Positions 55,479 through 64,000 of a stretch of 64,000 bases of DNA are shown here, in pieces. Source of the stretch: JAAYTL01 sp031460505 (GTDB lineage Bacteria > Bacillota > Clostridia > Tissierellales > Tissierellaceae); assembly GCA_031460505.1 (NCBI GenBank), contig JAVKTT010000005.1, positions 62,001 to 126,000 of the forward strand, read 5' to 3'. The first letter of the stretch is position 1. Every line of letters starts with the position of its first letter. A program made the translations under genes and the position numbers. A model generated the notes under the pieces. That model saw nothing but the letters and a program-made list of their open reading frames with translations, was not told the origin of the DNA and searched no databases.

Positions 55479-55507
55479 TGAAAAATGTCCCGCGACTAGG
55501 GACATTT
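55479..55507 (-). terminator. Terminator of the two-component operon
   Basis: AAATGTCCC pairs with GGGACATTT around a seven-base loop, followed by TTC on the minus strand, just past the response-regulator stop. Confidence 0.82.
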
Positions 55508-55515
55508 GTACTTTT

Positions 55516-56157
55516 TTATTTATTATAAGGCTTTCTTAACCAATAACATGCAGCTTCTGTTCTATTTGTAACATTTATTTTTTTAAATATATTACTGATA
55601 TAGTTTCTTACTGTCTTATCAGAAATAGATAGTGCTTCAGCAATTTCTTTATTAGATTTTCCTGTGCTTATTAATTTCAATATGTCAGATTCTCTTGGAC
55701 TCAAATCATCATCCTCGTTCTTTTCACTACCATTTTGAATATTATTAATAACACCTTTTGATACTGAAGGATCTAATATATGTGCTCCATCATGAACCAT
55801 TTTTATGGTGTTTATTAATACTTCATGTTGAATATTTTTTAATAAATATCCATCTGCTCCTGCCCTTATTGTCTCCATAACTAGATGGTTTTGTGAGTAT
55901 GCAGTCAATATTATAACTTTAATATCAGGATAATTTCTTTTAATTAAATTACAACCATTTACCCCATCACCATCAGGAAGTTTAAAATCTAATAATATAA
56001 CATCAGGATCAGCCTTTGGTATAACATCCATAGCTTCCTCTAAGCTCCCTGCTTCACCACATACTAGTATATCCTCATTTAACTGGATTAACATTTTTAA
56101 TCCATCTCTAACAATATTATGGTCATCTATTAACATAACTTTGATTTTATTATTCAT
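55516..56157 (-). CDS. NarL/FixJ-type response regulator
   Basis: A 213-residue protein. The receiver domain has the acidic pair in IDDHNIVRDG, the phospho-acceptor Asp in VILLDFKLPDGDG and the Lys of LLKNIQ. The C-terminal LuxR-type helix-turn-helix is LSPRESDILKLISTGKSNKEIAEALSISDKTVRNYISNI in content, recognisable by ESDILKLI and SNKEIAE. It overlaps the kinase gene by eight bases, so the two are a pair. The lipoprotein gene downstream is a likely target. Confidence 0.95.
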   Translation of the reverse strand: MNNKIKVMLIDDHNIVRDGLKMLIQLNEDILVCGEAGSLEEAMDVIPKADPDVILLDFKLPDGDGVNGCNLIKRNYPDIKVIILTAYSQNHLVMETIRAGADGYLLKNIQHEVLINTIKMVHDGAHILDPSVSKGVINNIQNGSEKNEDDDLSPRESDILKLISTGKSNKEIAEALSISDKTVRNYISNIFKKINVTNRTEAACYWLRKPYNK

Positions 56158-57544
56158 TTTTTACCTCCCAAGGCAATTCAATATTCACTTTTAAACCATT
56201 TTTAAGATTTTTAATCTTAAATTTTCCACCCATACCCTCAGTTCTATCTTTCATTGATTCTATACCGAAATGCTTGTCCTTGTACAAGTCCTCCTGTTTT
56301 ATACCTATACCATTATCGATTACGGAAATATTTATCAAATCATATTTAGCTTCTAATATAACATCGGCCCTGGTTGCCTTTGAGTGTTTTATTACATTAC
56401 ATATTGCTTCTTGAATGATATAGAAGATTTGCGTTGATTCTTCAGGAGATAAAACTCCACTCATCACGGGTGAAATTTCAGATTTAAAATTAAATTTTAT
56501 GTTTTGGTAGTCACTATATCTCTTGATAATTTGCTCAATTTTATTATTTAAGTCATCTATTTCTATTACATCTAATGCTGTTGAAGTCATTAATTCTCTT
56601 GTCTTGTATATGGTATTATTTAAATCATTCTTTATATCGTTAAGTCTTTCAGATGTTACATTGTTATCTTTGTTCATAATTAAGAATTCCAATTTTAAAC
56701 CTACTGCATACAATGATTGAATAATACTATCATGAATTTCCAAGCTGAGTCTTCTTCTTTCCTCTGATTTAATTTTATGTACTTCTAACCTTTTTAAATG
56801 TTCTTCTTGTTCCCAGCTAAAGGTATCGATAACTTTTACTAGCAAATAATTGATAAGTAGGCCAATTAAAGCTTTAAAGAATAAAGTTTCAATGTTGAAT
56901 ATATTATAAAATATATCTCTATTAATTATATTTGCTGGGAAAAAATTATACCTCTTTACTAACAATCCTTCAAGCAAGCTATTAATCAATATGACCCAGG
57001 CTAATTGTCTGTATCTTTTAGAAATTTTTTTAGATTGTTGTTTTTCTACTTTTTTAGAATTTAATAATAATGCATTTGCCGATATAATACCACTACTTAA
57101 TCCCAAGGAGTAACGCATGGCAAATACACTAAATTTAGGGTTTAGGTTATGATAGTTTATTCCATTACTTTCTATAAGAATTACAAATCCTAAAAAATAA
57201 GAAGCAAATAAAACTATTGGTACAAGTTTCATTACTCTTTTATATCTATTTTCAATAGGGTACAAATCAAATCCAAAATACATTAAGAGGGCAAAGGATA
57301 GTGCTTTTAATATTTGTGCTATATTGAATAAATGTTGGTTATATTCAGGATAGAGATTTGCAATTATGACTACGGTGATCCATTCAGATAATCCATGTAT
57401 AATTCCAAACCAACCTAAATATTTTAAAGATCTAAGTAATGATAGACTACTCAAATAGTCAACCTTTTCCTTTAAGCAAAATATCCCCATATTTATCATT
57501 GCAAATCCATAAATTAAATAAACCAAAAAGTATTCTTTTACCAT
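56150..57544 (-). CDS. Membrane sensor histidine kinase (NarX/DesK-type, HisKA_3)
   Basis: A 464-residue protein with about seven membrane helices in the first 240 residues. The HisKA_3 phospho-acceptor His is in RRLSLEIHDSIIQSLYAVG. The HATPase_c domain has EAICNVIKHSKAT (N box) and VIDNGIGI (G1 box). It autophosphorylates and passes the phosphate to the overlapping response regulator. The signal is unknown; the 7TM-type N-terminus has no extracytoplasmic domain of note. AGGAGTG precedes the start. Confidence 0.93.
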   Translation of the reverse strand: MVKEYFLVYLIYGFAMINMGIFCLKEKVDYLSSLSLLRSLKYLGWFGIIHGLSEWITVVIIANLYPEYNQHLFNIAQILKALSFALLMYFGFDLYPIENRYKRVMKLVPIVLFASYFLGFVILIESNGINYHNLNPKFSVFAMRYSLGLSSGIISANALLLNSKKVEKQQSKKISKRYRQLAWVILINSLLEGLLVKRYNFFPANIINRDIFYNIFNIETLFFKALIGLLINYLLVKVIDTFSWEQEEHLKRLEVHKIKSEERRRLSLEIHDSIIQSLYAVGLKLEFLIMNKDNNVTSERLNDIKNDLNNTIYKTRELMTSTALDVIEIDDLNNKIEQIIKRYSDYQNIKFNFKSEISPVMSGVLSPEESTQIFYIIQEAICNVIKHSKATRADVILEAKYDLINISVIDNGIGIKQEDLYKDKHFGIESMKDRTEGMGGKFKIKNLKNGLKVNIELPWEVKNE

Positions 57545-57736
57545 TTTACACTCCTGACTTTGTATTCGTTAAATTCTAAACTAATATTCATTTATTACTA
57601 TATCATAAAATAAACACTTTAGATTATAGTAGTTTTAGGCAATGGTTTAATATCTCCTCAAAATGTGTTATATTACTTAAGAGTATGTAAAAATTGGTAG
57701 ACAACTTGAACCGACATAAGAAAGGACTGAGAATAC

Positions 57737-59110
57737 ATGAAATCATCTAGTGATTTAATTAATGGAAATGAAACAAAGTCAATGTTAAGTTTCGCATTTC
57801 CAATGATAATAGGTAATATTTTTCAACAGCTATATAATATAGCAGATACAATAATTGTAGGAAAGTTTATAGGACCCAATGCGTTGGCAGCTGTAGGTAG
57901 TTCATTTACAGTTATGGTATTTTTAACTTCTATTATACTAGGTCTTTGCATGGGTAGTGGTGCTGTGTTTTCTTACTTCTATGGTGCGAAGGAAGAAGAC
58001 AAGTTAAAAAACAGTCTATTTACCTCTTTCTGTTTTATTGGAATAGTAACTTTAGTCATCAATGTAGCAGCTATCACTTTTATTGATGAGATACTTAGAT
58101 TTATTCAAATTCCCACTGAAATACTTACTGATACAAAGACCTATTTACTAATTATATTTTATGGTATAACTTTTACAAGTATATATAACTATTTTGCATC
58201 AGTTGTTAGAAGCTTTGGTGACTCCATAACACCACTTATTTTTCTAATAATATCTGCAGTAATTAATATTGCACTAGATTATATCTTTGTAGTTCCATTA
58301 GATATGGGAGTTAAGGGTGCAGCATATGCAACAATTATAGCACAAGCTATCTCTGCTATGGGTATTGGGATATATTGTACAATAAAAGTACCTCAAATTC
58401 GTCTACATAAAAAACATATTTTCTTAGATAAACCAATGATAAAAATGATTGCCAATTATTCAGTACTATCTAGTGTTCAGCAATCTATCATGAACTTTGG
58501 AATCTTAATGGTACAAGGTTTAGTGAATAGTTTTGGTGTACAAGTCATGGCTGCTTTTGCTGCAGCTGTAAAAATAGATAGTTTTGCTTATATGCCTGTA
58601 CAGGATTTTGGAAATGCATTTTCTACATTTATTGCACAAAATGTAGGTGCAAATAAACAAGAACGAATCCGTAATGGAATAGGCTCAGCAGCCAAGATTA
58701 TTACCATATATTGTTTAATAATCACAGCTCTGGTATTAGTCTTTGCGAAGCCTTTGATGTTAATTTTTGTAGACCAAGGTGAAACGGAAATATTAAGTGT
58801 TGGAATTGGATACTTAAGAATTGTAGCAAGTTTTTATTGCCTGATTGGTTATCTTTTTATGTTTTATGGATTATTCCGTGGACTAGGACAAAACGGTGTA
58901 TCCATAATACTTACGATTGTAAGTCTTGGAACTCGTGTGATACTAGCCTACGTTCTATCATCCATACCATCAATAGGAGTTATAGGTATCTGGTGGGCAA
59001 TTCCTATTGGATGGGGTCTTGCTGACCTAATCGGATTATACAAAGTACGAACTTCTTTATACTCAGAATTTAATAAAACATCTTATGTTGTTGAATCTGT
59101 TAAGCATTAG
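57737..59110 (+). CDS. MATE-family efflux transporter
   Basis: A 457-residue, 12-helix protein. The N-terminal half has FPMIIGNIFQQLYNIADTIIVG and the family stretch VRSFGDSITPL; the second half has QDFGNAFSTFIAQNVGA. MATE proteins export cationic drugs or metabolites with H+ or Na+. AAAGGACTGAG precedes the start. It is monocistronic and divergent from the two-component system. Confidence 0.93.
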   Translation: MKSSSDLINGNETKSMLSFAFPMIIGNIFQQLYNIADTIIVGKFIGPNALAAVGSSFTVMVFLTSIILGLCMGSGAVFSYFYGAKEEDKLKNSLFTSFCFIGIVTLVINVAAITFIDEILRFIQIPTEILTDTKTYLLIIFYGITFTSIYNYFASVVRSFGDSITPLIFLIISAVINIALDYIFVVPLDMGVKGAAYATIIAQAISAMGIGIYCTIKVPQIRLHKKHIFLDKPMIKMIANYSVLSSVQQSIMNFGILMVQGLVNSFGVQVMAAFAAAVKIDSFAYMPVQDFGNAFSTFIAQNVGANKQERIRNGIGSAAKIITIYCLIITALVLVFAKPLMLIFVDQGETEILSVGIGYLRIVASFYCLIGYLFMFYGLFRGLGQNGVSIILTIVSLGTRVILAYVLSSIPSIGVIGIWWAIPIGWGLADLIGLYKVRTSLYSEFNKTSYVVESVKH

Positions 59111-59121
59111 GATTAGTTTTT

Positions 59122-59157
59122 AAAAGCCTTCTTATCAATTGATAAGAAGGCTTTTTG
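59122..59157 (+). terminator. Terminator of the MATE transporter gene
   Basis: A long perfect stem (AAAAGCCTTCTTATCAATT with its complement) around a tiny loop is followed by T residues. It may also serve the convergent gene. Confidence 0.92.
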
Positions 59158-59165
59158 TTGAACTT

Positions 59166-59699
59166 TTACAAGTTTTTAGAAAATATTATCGTATAGACTA
59201 ACTTCCCATTAATGTTTTCACTTTTCATTAAATCTATTGATTTTACATCAATTTGAATTTTATTTATTGTTTCAGTTAAATCTTTTAAATTGATTGTGTT
59301 TATCAATTTTACTTTTCTCCCAATTGTCAAATGAGGTGTATAATCTCTTTGTTCAAGTTCAAACTCTTTTTCTAGAAGTAGATTATGAAGTTCTTTTTGC
59401 ATATTTATCAATTCTTTGTTTTTTGCGACTCCAAACCAGTAGATATTGCCATCTTTTCGTTTGAAATATCCTAAATCAGTTAAAGAAAGGGAAAATGGAA
59501 CAGCATTTAAAATCTTCATTCCTGAAATAATATCATTTACTCTTTCCTCAGATACTTCTCCCAGGAACTCCAAGGTTAAATGCATATGCTCCTTACTTAC
59601 AAACCTTCCCTGTTCAGCGTATTTCTCTATGTTATTTACTATGTTTTTTATATCATTTTTAACACACTCATCAAAATTTATAGCTATAAATAATCTCAT
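59166..59699 (-). CDS. thpR: RNA 2',3'-cyclic phosphodiesterase (ThpR, 2H family)
   Basis: A 177-residue protein with the two HxTx motifs of the 2H phosphoesterase family: HLTL in EHMHLTLEFLGE and HLTI in YTPHLTIGRK. It opens 2',3'-cyclic phosphates at RNA ends (older name 2'-5' RNA ligase). GAGGAGC precedes the start, two bases after the antiporter gene, so the two are likely one operon. Confidence 0.93.
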   Translation of the reverse strand: MRLFIAINFDECVKNDIKNIVNNIEKYAEQGRFVSKEHMHLTLEFLGEVSEERVNDIISGMKILNAVPFSLSLTDLGYFKRKDGNIYWFGVAKNKELINMQKELHNLLLEKEFELEQRDYTPHLTIGRKVKLINTINLKDLTETINKIQIDVKSIDLMKSENINGKLVYTIIFSKNL

Positions 59700-59701
59700 A
59701 T

Positions 59702-61327
59702 TTATTGCTCCTCACTATTTTCATCCACTCTAGGAAAATCTAGCGCATGTTCAACTTTAATCATGATGACTTTATCATCTTCTAATAGTAAAGTATTCCC
59801 TACTGGTACGATTATATCACTACCTTTACGTTGTACCATAACAATTAAACGATCCGATGTCAAATCTAAATCTTTGATGTAATGATTTGCCCATTGATGA
59901 CCTCTTGGAATGGTGAACTCAATAAGATCTTGCCCACTTTCATCAAAGTGTACTTCACCACCTAGAACAATTAAATCATTTTCTTCAATAGTAACATGTC
60001 CTCTAGGAACGATCGTTTCTCCATTACGTTCAATTTTAGCTACAATAAAATCAAATGTTAGGTTTAGATCTTTTACTTTGCTACCTACTAAACTACTATT
60101 TGGATGAATTCTTGTTTCTAAGAATCCTATCTCAGCTTTAGTTTGGTAAAAGTTAAAAGTCTGTAACACAGTATCATTTGGATCTAGCATATCCCATCGT
60201 TTTGCTGCATGTGGCATTAGTGAACCTTGTATTAGTGCAGAAAGTACACAGATACCGAATACGATATGATAAATATCAACAGAAATTATTGCTTCACTAT
60301 TAACTGCAATAATTGCAAAGGCAATAGCAGCAGCACCACGGATACCCGCTAAAGAAATTATATTTAATTGATTTCGTTTTAGCTTAAATGGCATCATTAG
60401 ACCATAAACGACTACCGGACGTGCAATTATGGTCATAAACAACATAATTGCTAGTGCTAATGGGAAGGTTTCAATAAAGTTTGTTAAGTTGGACAATAAT
60501 CCTAAAATGAAAAACAGACCAATCTGCATGATTTCAGAAAAACCATCAAAGAAAAAGACTATGTCACGTTTACCTTTAAACTCCATATTTCCTAGATAAA
60601 TTCCTAAAATGTATAGAGCTAAGTAACCATTACCACCTATAATACTTGTAGCAGCATAAGTTATGAGCATGATAGAAGCCATAAAAACCGCATGTAATCC
60701 ATCTGCTCCCAGAGGAAGTATTCTAATCAGCTTACCTACAACAAAAGCAATTACAAACCCCATAATAACCCCTAGAGCTACCTGAGATAAAATTAAAATT
60801 GGAATTGATACATCTGAACCAATAATTACTGATAAGAATACCATAGTCATTGTATACGCGGTTGGGTCATTTGAACCACTTTCAAGTTCGAGTAGGGATG
60901 CGGAGTTGTATTTTAAGTTTAAATTTTTTGAACGTAAAATATTTGAAACACTTGCGTAATCAGTAGAACCAACAATTGAGCCAATGAGCATACCTTCTAA
61001 TAATTCAAAACCTAGAACAAAGTGTGTAAACAAACCAGTAACTAATGCTGTAGCAACAACACCTAATGAACTAAGAATAATGGCCTCTTTGGCTACAGGC
61101 TTAGCCATATTCCAATTAGTACCAAAACCTCCATAAAACATAATAACCATAAGTGCAACCGTAGCAAAATTATCGGCAAACTCATAATCATTAAATTCAA
61201 GTCCTATTGCTCCAAAAGTCATACCAAGTACAATAAATAATAATAGTGCTGGTATTCCATGCTTATTGGAAAAACTAATTGCAAACAATGCAAGTATTAA
61301 AATAATACCTATAACTAAATAATGCAT
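59702..61327 (-). CDS. Potassium/proton antiporter (CPA1/CvrA type) with TrkA-C domains
   Basis: A 541-residue protein. The first 390 residues have about 12 helices, with the conserved ion-site region GSTDYASVSNIL and LELESGSNDPTAY. The C-terminal 140 residues form two TrkA-C/RCK-C-like soluble domains (LIVLGGEVHFDES, DLTSDRLIVMVQRKG). Such proteins (NhaP2/CvrA) exchange K+ or Na+ for H+ and often sense a nucleotide through the TrkA-C part. In Firmicutes that ligand can be c-di-AMP. AAGGAGGA precedes the ATG. Confidence 0.9.
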   Translation of the reverse strand: MHYLVIGIILILALFAISFSNKHGIPALLLFIVLGMTFGAIGLEFNDYEFADNFATVALMVIMFYGGFGTNWNMAKPVAKEAIILSSLGVVATALVTGLFTHFVLGFELLEGMLIGSIVGSTDYASVSNILRSKNLNLKYNSASLLELESGSNDPTAYTMTMVFLSVIIGSDVSIPILILSQVALGVIMGFVIAFVVGKLIRILPLGADGLHAVFMASIMLITYAATSIIGGNGYLALYILGIYLGNMEFKGKRDIVFFFDGFSEIMQIGLFFILGLLSNLTNFIETFPLALAIMLFMTIIARPVVVYGLMMPFKLKRNQLNIISLAGIRGAAAIAFAIIAVNSEAIISVDIYHIVFGICVLSALIQGSLMPHAAKRWDMLDPNDTVLQTFNFYQTKAEIGFLETRIHPNSSLVGSKVKDLNLTFDFIVAKIERNGETIVPRGHVTIEENDLIVLGGEVHFDESGQDLIEFTIPRGHQWANHYIKDLDLTSDRLIVMVQRKGSDIIVPVGNTLLLEDDKVIMIKVEHALDFPRVDENSEEQ

Positions 61328-61472
61328 AAATCCTCCTTAAAAATGTCATGTTATTGTGAATACAATTTATAAAATTGTGTCAATTGTTATTTTATCATAA
61401 AATTAACAAAGGTTCATCTATTTATTCTCTACAATTACAAATCCTGTAATATTTACCATTATTGCCACAGTC

Positions 61473-61518
61473 TAAAAATAAAGCCAGCTAAGATTAAATA
61501 TTTCAATCCAAACTGGCT
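61473..61518 (-). terminator. Terminator of the tandem BFD protein gene
   Basis: AGCCAG pairs with CTGGCT with partial inner pairing; the minus-strand tail TTATTTTTAG is T-rich. Confidence 0.7.
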
Positions 61519-61548
61519 ATAACTATTTCTTTTCTTAAAACTTATTAA

Positions 61549-61893
61549 TTATCTTCCTAAATCAATGATGTTTTGAATAAGAACTTTACATTTTCCACAT
61601 GGTTCTCCAGTCGCTTCATCTACACCTGTTCCAGCGCCTGTTACTTCTCCAACCTTATCTACTGTATTAGCACCATTTTTAACAGCATTTACAACTGTTT
61701 CTAAAGAAACTTTCTTACAACCACAAACTGAAGAAAGAATAGCATTTAATTCACTTTTGCAACCTTCACATTCAGTACATACACCTGTAAGTTCAACTAA
61801 TTCATCTATGGTTCTTGCACCAGAACTCATTGCCTTTCTAATTGATAGATAATCAATGTTGTTTTCTGTACATATTACTCTGTTTTTTGCCAA
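61549..61893 (-). CDS. Small protein with two BFD-like [2Fe-2S]-binding domains
   Basis: The start is TTG 61893, preceded by AAAGGAGAC. The 114-residue protein has two copies of the bacterioferritin-associated ferredoxin (BFD) fold. The first has Cys in RVICTENN and CTECEGCKSEL. The second has CGCKKVSLETVVNAV and EPCGKCKVLI. Each has the DEL/DKV-x-TG helix typical of the domain. BFD domains carry one [2Fe-2S] cluster and either release iron from ferritin or act as modules in larger oxidoreductases. It is monocistronic; no partner is adjacent. Confidence 0.88.
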   Translation of the reverse strand: MAKNRVICTENNIDYLSIRKAMSSGARTIDELVELTGVCTECEGCKSELNAILSSVCGCKKVSLETVVNAVKNGANTVDKVGEVTGAGTGVDEATGEPCGKCKVLIQNIIDLGR

Positions 61894-61994
61894 TTCTTAT
61901 GTCTCCTTTATATGAATATTTCTATATATCTATTATACCATTTTATTAATTAATTACTAATTAAAATCACCATATCTACAAGAACTAGAATTGC

Positions 61995-62516
61995 TTATGA
62001 TAGTTTCTTTTCCAAGTAAACTAATTTAACTCCTTCAATACCATTAAATACACTTGGTAAGATAGAAACTTCTTTGTATCCAAGCTTTTTATATAGTCTT
62101 CTTGCATTCAAATTTCTTTCATTTGTGTCCATACGAAGATAGTAGCATCCAGACTCCAAAGCATATTTTTCATAACAACCCACAAATTTAGAACCATAAC
62201 CTTTTCCTTTCATTCGTGGTGAAACAACCAGTGTATGTAGTACCATAACCTTGTCCTTTGCTACATCATAGTTCCATGAAGCGTTTGAATATCCTTCAAT
62301 CTGCTCTTGATCGATTTTTGCTGCTGCTACAATCTGCTCATTATCTTCTAACACAAACATATTCCCAATCAAGATGGCATCTTCAGCCGTCTTTCTAGTA
62401 GGATATACATCTCTTACCCAACCAGTTGTTGTATTGCCATTCTCTTCCTCTAAGTGAATTTCATCATATATTTCTGAAATTCTATCAATATCTTGCATGC
62501 TTGCTTTTCTAAACAT
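61995..62516 (-). CDS. GNAT-family N-acetyltransferase
   Basis: ATG 62516 is chosen after a GAGGTGG site; a GTG four codons upstream overlaps the site. The 173-residue protein has the acetyl-CoA loop SPRMKGKGYGSKFVGCYE and the preceding strand VMVLHTLVV, with NERNLNARRLYKKLGY near the end. The acceptor substrate is unknown. Confidence 0.9.
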   Translation of the reverse strand: MFRKASMQDIDRISEIYDEIHLEEENGNTTTGWVRDVYPTRKTAEDAILIGNMFVLEDNEQIVAAAKIDQEQIEGYSNASWNYDVAKDKVMVLHTLVVSPRMKGKGYGSKFVGCYEKYALESGCYYLRMDTNERNLNARRLYKKLGYKEVSILPSVFNGIEGVKLVYLEKKLS

Positions 62517-62706
62517 TAAAACAACCACCTCGTTTATGAATTTGGACTTATTATTCTGCTACCACAGTAAACAGTGTATTTTTCTAATCTAATATTAATA
62601 ATACTTTATTGTTTATATGATATCAAGTCACATATTACATTTATGAATATGATCAGTTCTGCTTTGGATATGGTTAAAAAAATATTGAAAAATGAAGACT
62701 AAAAAT

Positions 62707-64000
62707 TCATAGGTTAGGCTGATCTTCTTTTATAGTTGTAATTCTGAATTTAATAGTCAATAAAATACCTCTAATAACAAGATCAATAAGAATCGCTACC
62801 CATACTCCTGCAATATCCAATCCCATTTTTATACCTAATATATATACACCTAGGACTCTTATACCCCACATTCCAATAGCAGTGCTGTAAAGAGGAAACT
62901 TAGTATCACCAGAACCTTGTAGAGCACCGGCAAAAATAAGACTTACAGCCAATGGAATTTGGGCAAAAGCATCAATACGCAAAGCAGTTACTATTTTTCC
63001 TATAGCCACACTATCTTCAGTAAACCAAGTTGCAAAATAAGGAGATCCAAAAAATAATATAATACCACCAAAAGACATGATAATGGCACCTATCTTTACA
63101 GCAAGTACACCATACTCATAGGCTTCCTTCTTATTTCCCGAACCAAAGCTATTACCTACTAGTATTGATGCCGCGGTAGTCAAACCATATCCTGGCATAT
63201 ATGTAAAACTCTCAATATTTCCTGCAATAGTATGAGCAGCATAAGTTGTCACTCCTATAGATACAATCAGACCATAATAAACAACTTGACCTAGTCTCAT
63301 GACCAATCGCTCTAATGCAGCTGGTATTGATAATGTAATTAATTCTTTATAATTTAATTCATAATTTGATTTATTAAATATATCAAAAAATTTAAAGGAC
63401 AAAGTTGTTCTTTGAATCTTTGAAAACATTAGTATTGACCCTATAACTCTTGCAATTACTGTTCCTAATGCTGTTCCTACAATACCCATTGCAGGTATAG
63501 GACCTAATCCAAATATTAAAACATAATCTACTATTATATTTAGAATATTTACTGCGGTATTTACAACCATGGGAGATTTGGTATCCCCTGTTGCTCTTAA
63601 AATACTGCCAAAGACAGTTAGTGAGGATATAAAAACTGAACCTCCACCCACTATATAGAAAAATGAACTTGATTTTTCAACTACACCACTTTCTGCCCCC
63701 ATTACTGATAATAGTTTATTTCCAAAGACAATTGTAATTATGCCAAATAAAAGTCCTATCATAATCGAAAGTCCAGTTGACTGTATAGCTGTCTTCCTAG
63801 CATCTTCAGTCTTACCTCCACCTAAACATCTCGAAATTAAAGATGAAGTCCCAACTCCTAAAGCAATAAAGACTGCTAAGTATACTGCTAATATGTTGTT
63901 AGATATTCCAACTGCTGTTACAGCTACCAATCCAATTTTGGAGATCATTAAGGTATCTATAAATCCAACCAGAGTTTGCAAAATGTTCTCTATTGTAGCA
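62707..64000 (-). CDS. MATE-family efflux transporter, N-terminus cut by window edge
   Basis: The frame is open to base 64000, reading ATIENILQTLVGFIDTLMIS upstream of the first internal start-like codon, so the true start lies outside. About 431 residues are present. Family elements are STSSLISRCLGGG-like sequence near the start, ILRATGDTKSPM, and YGLTTAASILVGNSFGSGNK in the second half. It is related to the 57737 protein but divergent in sequence. The C-terminus is complete. Confidence 0.9.
   Translation of the reverse strand, partial: ATIENILQTLVGFIDTLMISKIGLVAVTAVGISNNILAVYLAVFIALGVGTSSLISRCLGGGKTEDARKTAIQSTGLSIMIGLLFGIITIVFGNKLLSVMGAESGVVEKSSSFFYIVGGGSVFISSLTVFGSILRATGDTKSPMVVNTAVNILNIIVDYVLIFGLGPIPAMGIVGTALGTVIARVIGSILMFSKIQRTTLSFKFFDIFNKSNYELNYKELITLSIPAALERLVMRLGQVVYYGLIVSIGVTTYAAHTIAGNIESFTYMPGYGLTTAASILVGNSFGSGNKKEAYEYGVLAVKIGAIIMSFGGIILFFGSPYFATWFTEDSVAIGKIVTALRIDAFAQIPLAVSLIFAGALQGSGDTKFPLYSTAIGMWGIRVLGVYILGIKMGLDIAGVWVAILIDLVIRGILLTIKFRITTIKEDQPNL

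Overview
The window looks like chromosome of an anaerobic, low-G+C, probably spore-forming Firmicute (Clostridia/Tissierellia-like). The evidence is the A+T-rich codon use, strong AGGAGG ribosome-binding sites, intrinsic terminators after most genes, a CotF-type spore-coat protein, a c-di-GMP-I riboswitch, an oxygen-sensitive CODH-family enzyme, a B12-dependent methionine synthase and several amino-acid and peptide catabolism genes. The CRISPR repeat, as I remember it, resembles the type I-B repeat of Clostridioides difficile. The exact species cannot be named from the sequence. No rRNA, tRNA, insertion sequence or prophage was seen. Apart from the CRISPR array there is no gene-free stretch longer than about 300 bases.

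Layout. 1-3.9 kb: cell-envelope genes (a stalk-domain exoprotein cut by the window edge, a cupin, an NlpC/P60 hydrolase, a small membrane protein). 4-10.5 kb: a divergent CooS-family enzyme, transcribed away from a three-subunit molybdenum hydroxylase operon that ends in an unknown membrane protein. 10.5-12.6 kb: pirin, B3/B4-domain protein, cupin. 12.9-28.1 kb: a complete type I-B CRISPR-Cas locus with cas6-cas8b-cas7-cas5-cas3-cas4-cas1-cas2, all on the minus strand, then a leader and an array of 106 repeats and 105 spacers. 28.3-34 kb: PgeF, then isoaspartyl dipeptidase and an NhaC antiporter behind a very good sigma-54 promoter, next to a sigma-54 activator. 34-39.7 kb: split B12 methionine synthase, leucine-dehydrogenase-like enzyme and BrnQ transporter. 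39.9-44 kb: an M20 amidohydrolase with a two-gene DUF3100-type membrane module and its likely regulator. 44-50 kb: ZupT, a SAM-binding protein, stand-alone S4, an XRE-type regulator interrupted by one in-frame TGA, and a second stalk-domain exoprotein. 50-53.7 kb: CotF, a zinc phospholipase C-like protein, a c-di-GMP riboswitch in front of a small exported coiled-coil protein, a cupin/HD-GYP phosphodiesterase, and TruA. 53.9-57.5 kb: a lipoprotein joining an FMN-binding domain to a beta-helix domain, with a NarL-type two-component system upstream. 57.7-64 kb: two MATE exporters, ThpR, a K+/H+ antiporter, a tandem BFD-domain [2Fe-2S] protein and a GNAT acetyltransferase.

How they fit together. 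The CRISPR locus looks functional: all eight cas genes are intact, the array repeats are almost invariant, and the leader carries a TTGACA-type promoter pointing into the array. The 29-39.7 kb block fits a cell that lives on peptides and amino acids (isoaspartyl peptides, branched-chain amino acids, methionine). The 50-53 kb block joins c-di-GMP sensing (riboswitch) to c-di-GMP breakdown (HD-GYP) beside envelope genes. The observations most worth following up are the CooS homolog with Glu where a cluster C cysteine is expected, the FMN/beta-helix lipoprotein, the riboswitch-controlled coiled-coil protein, repeat-like half-sites in the CRISPR leader and upstream of cas6, and the TGA inside the XRE-type regulator.
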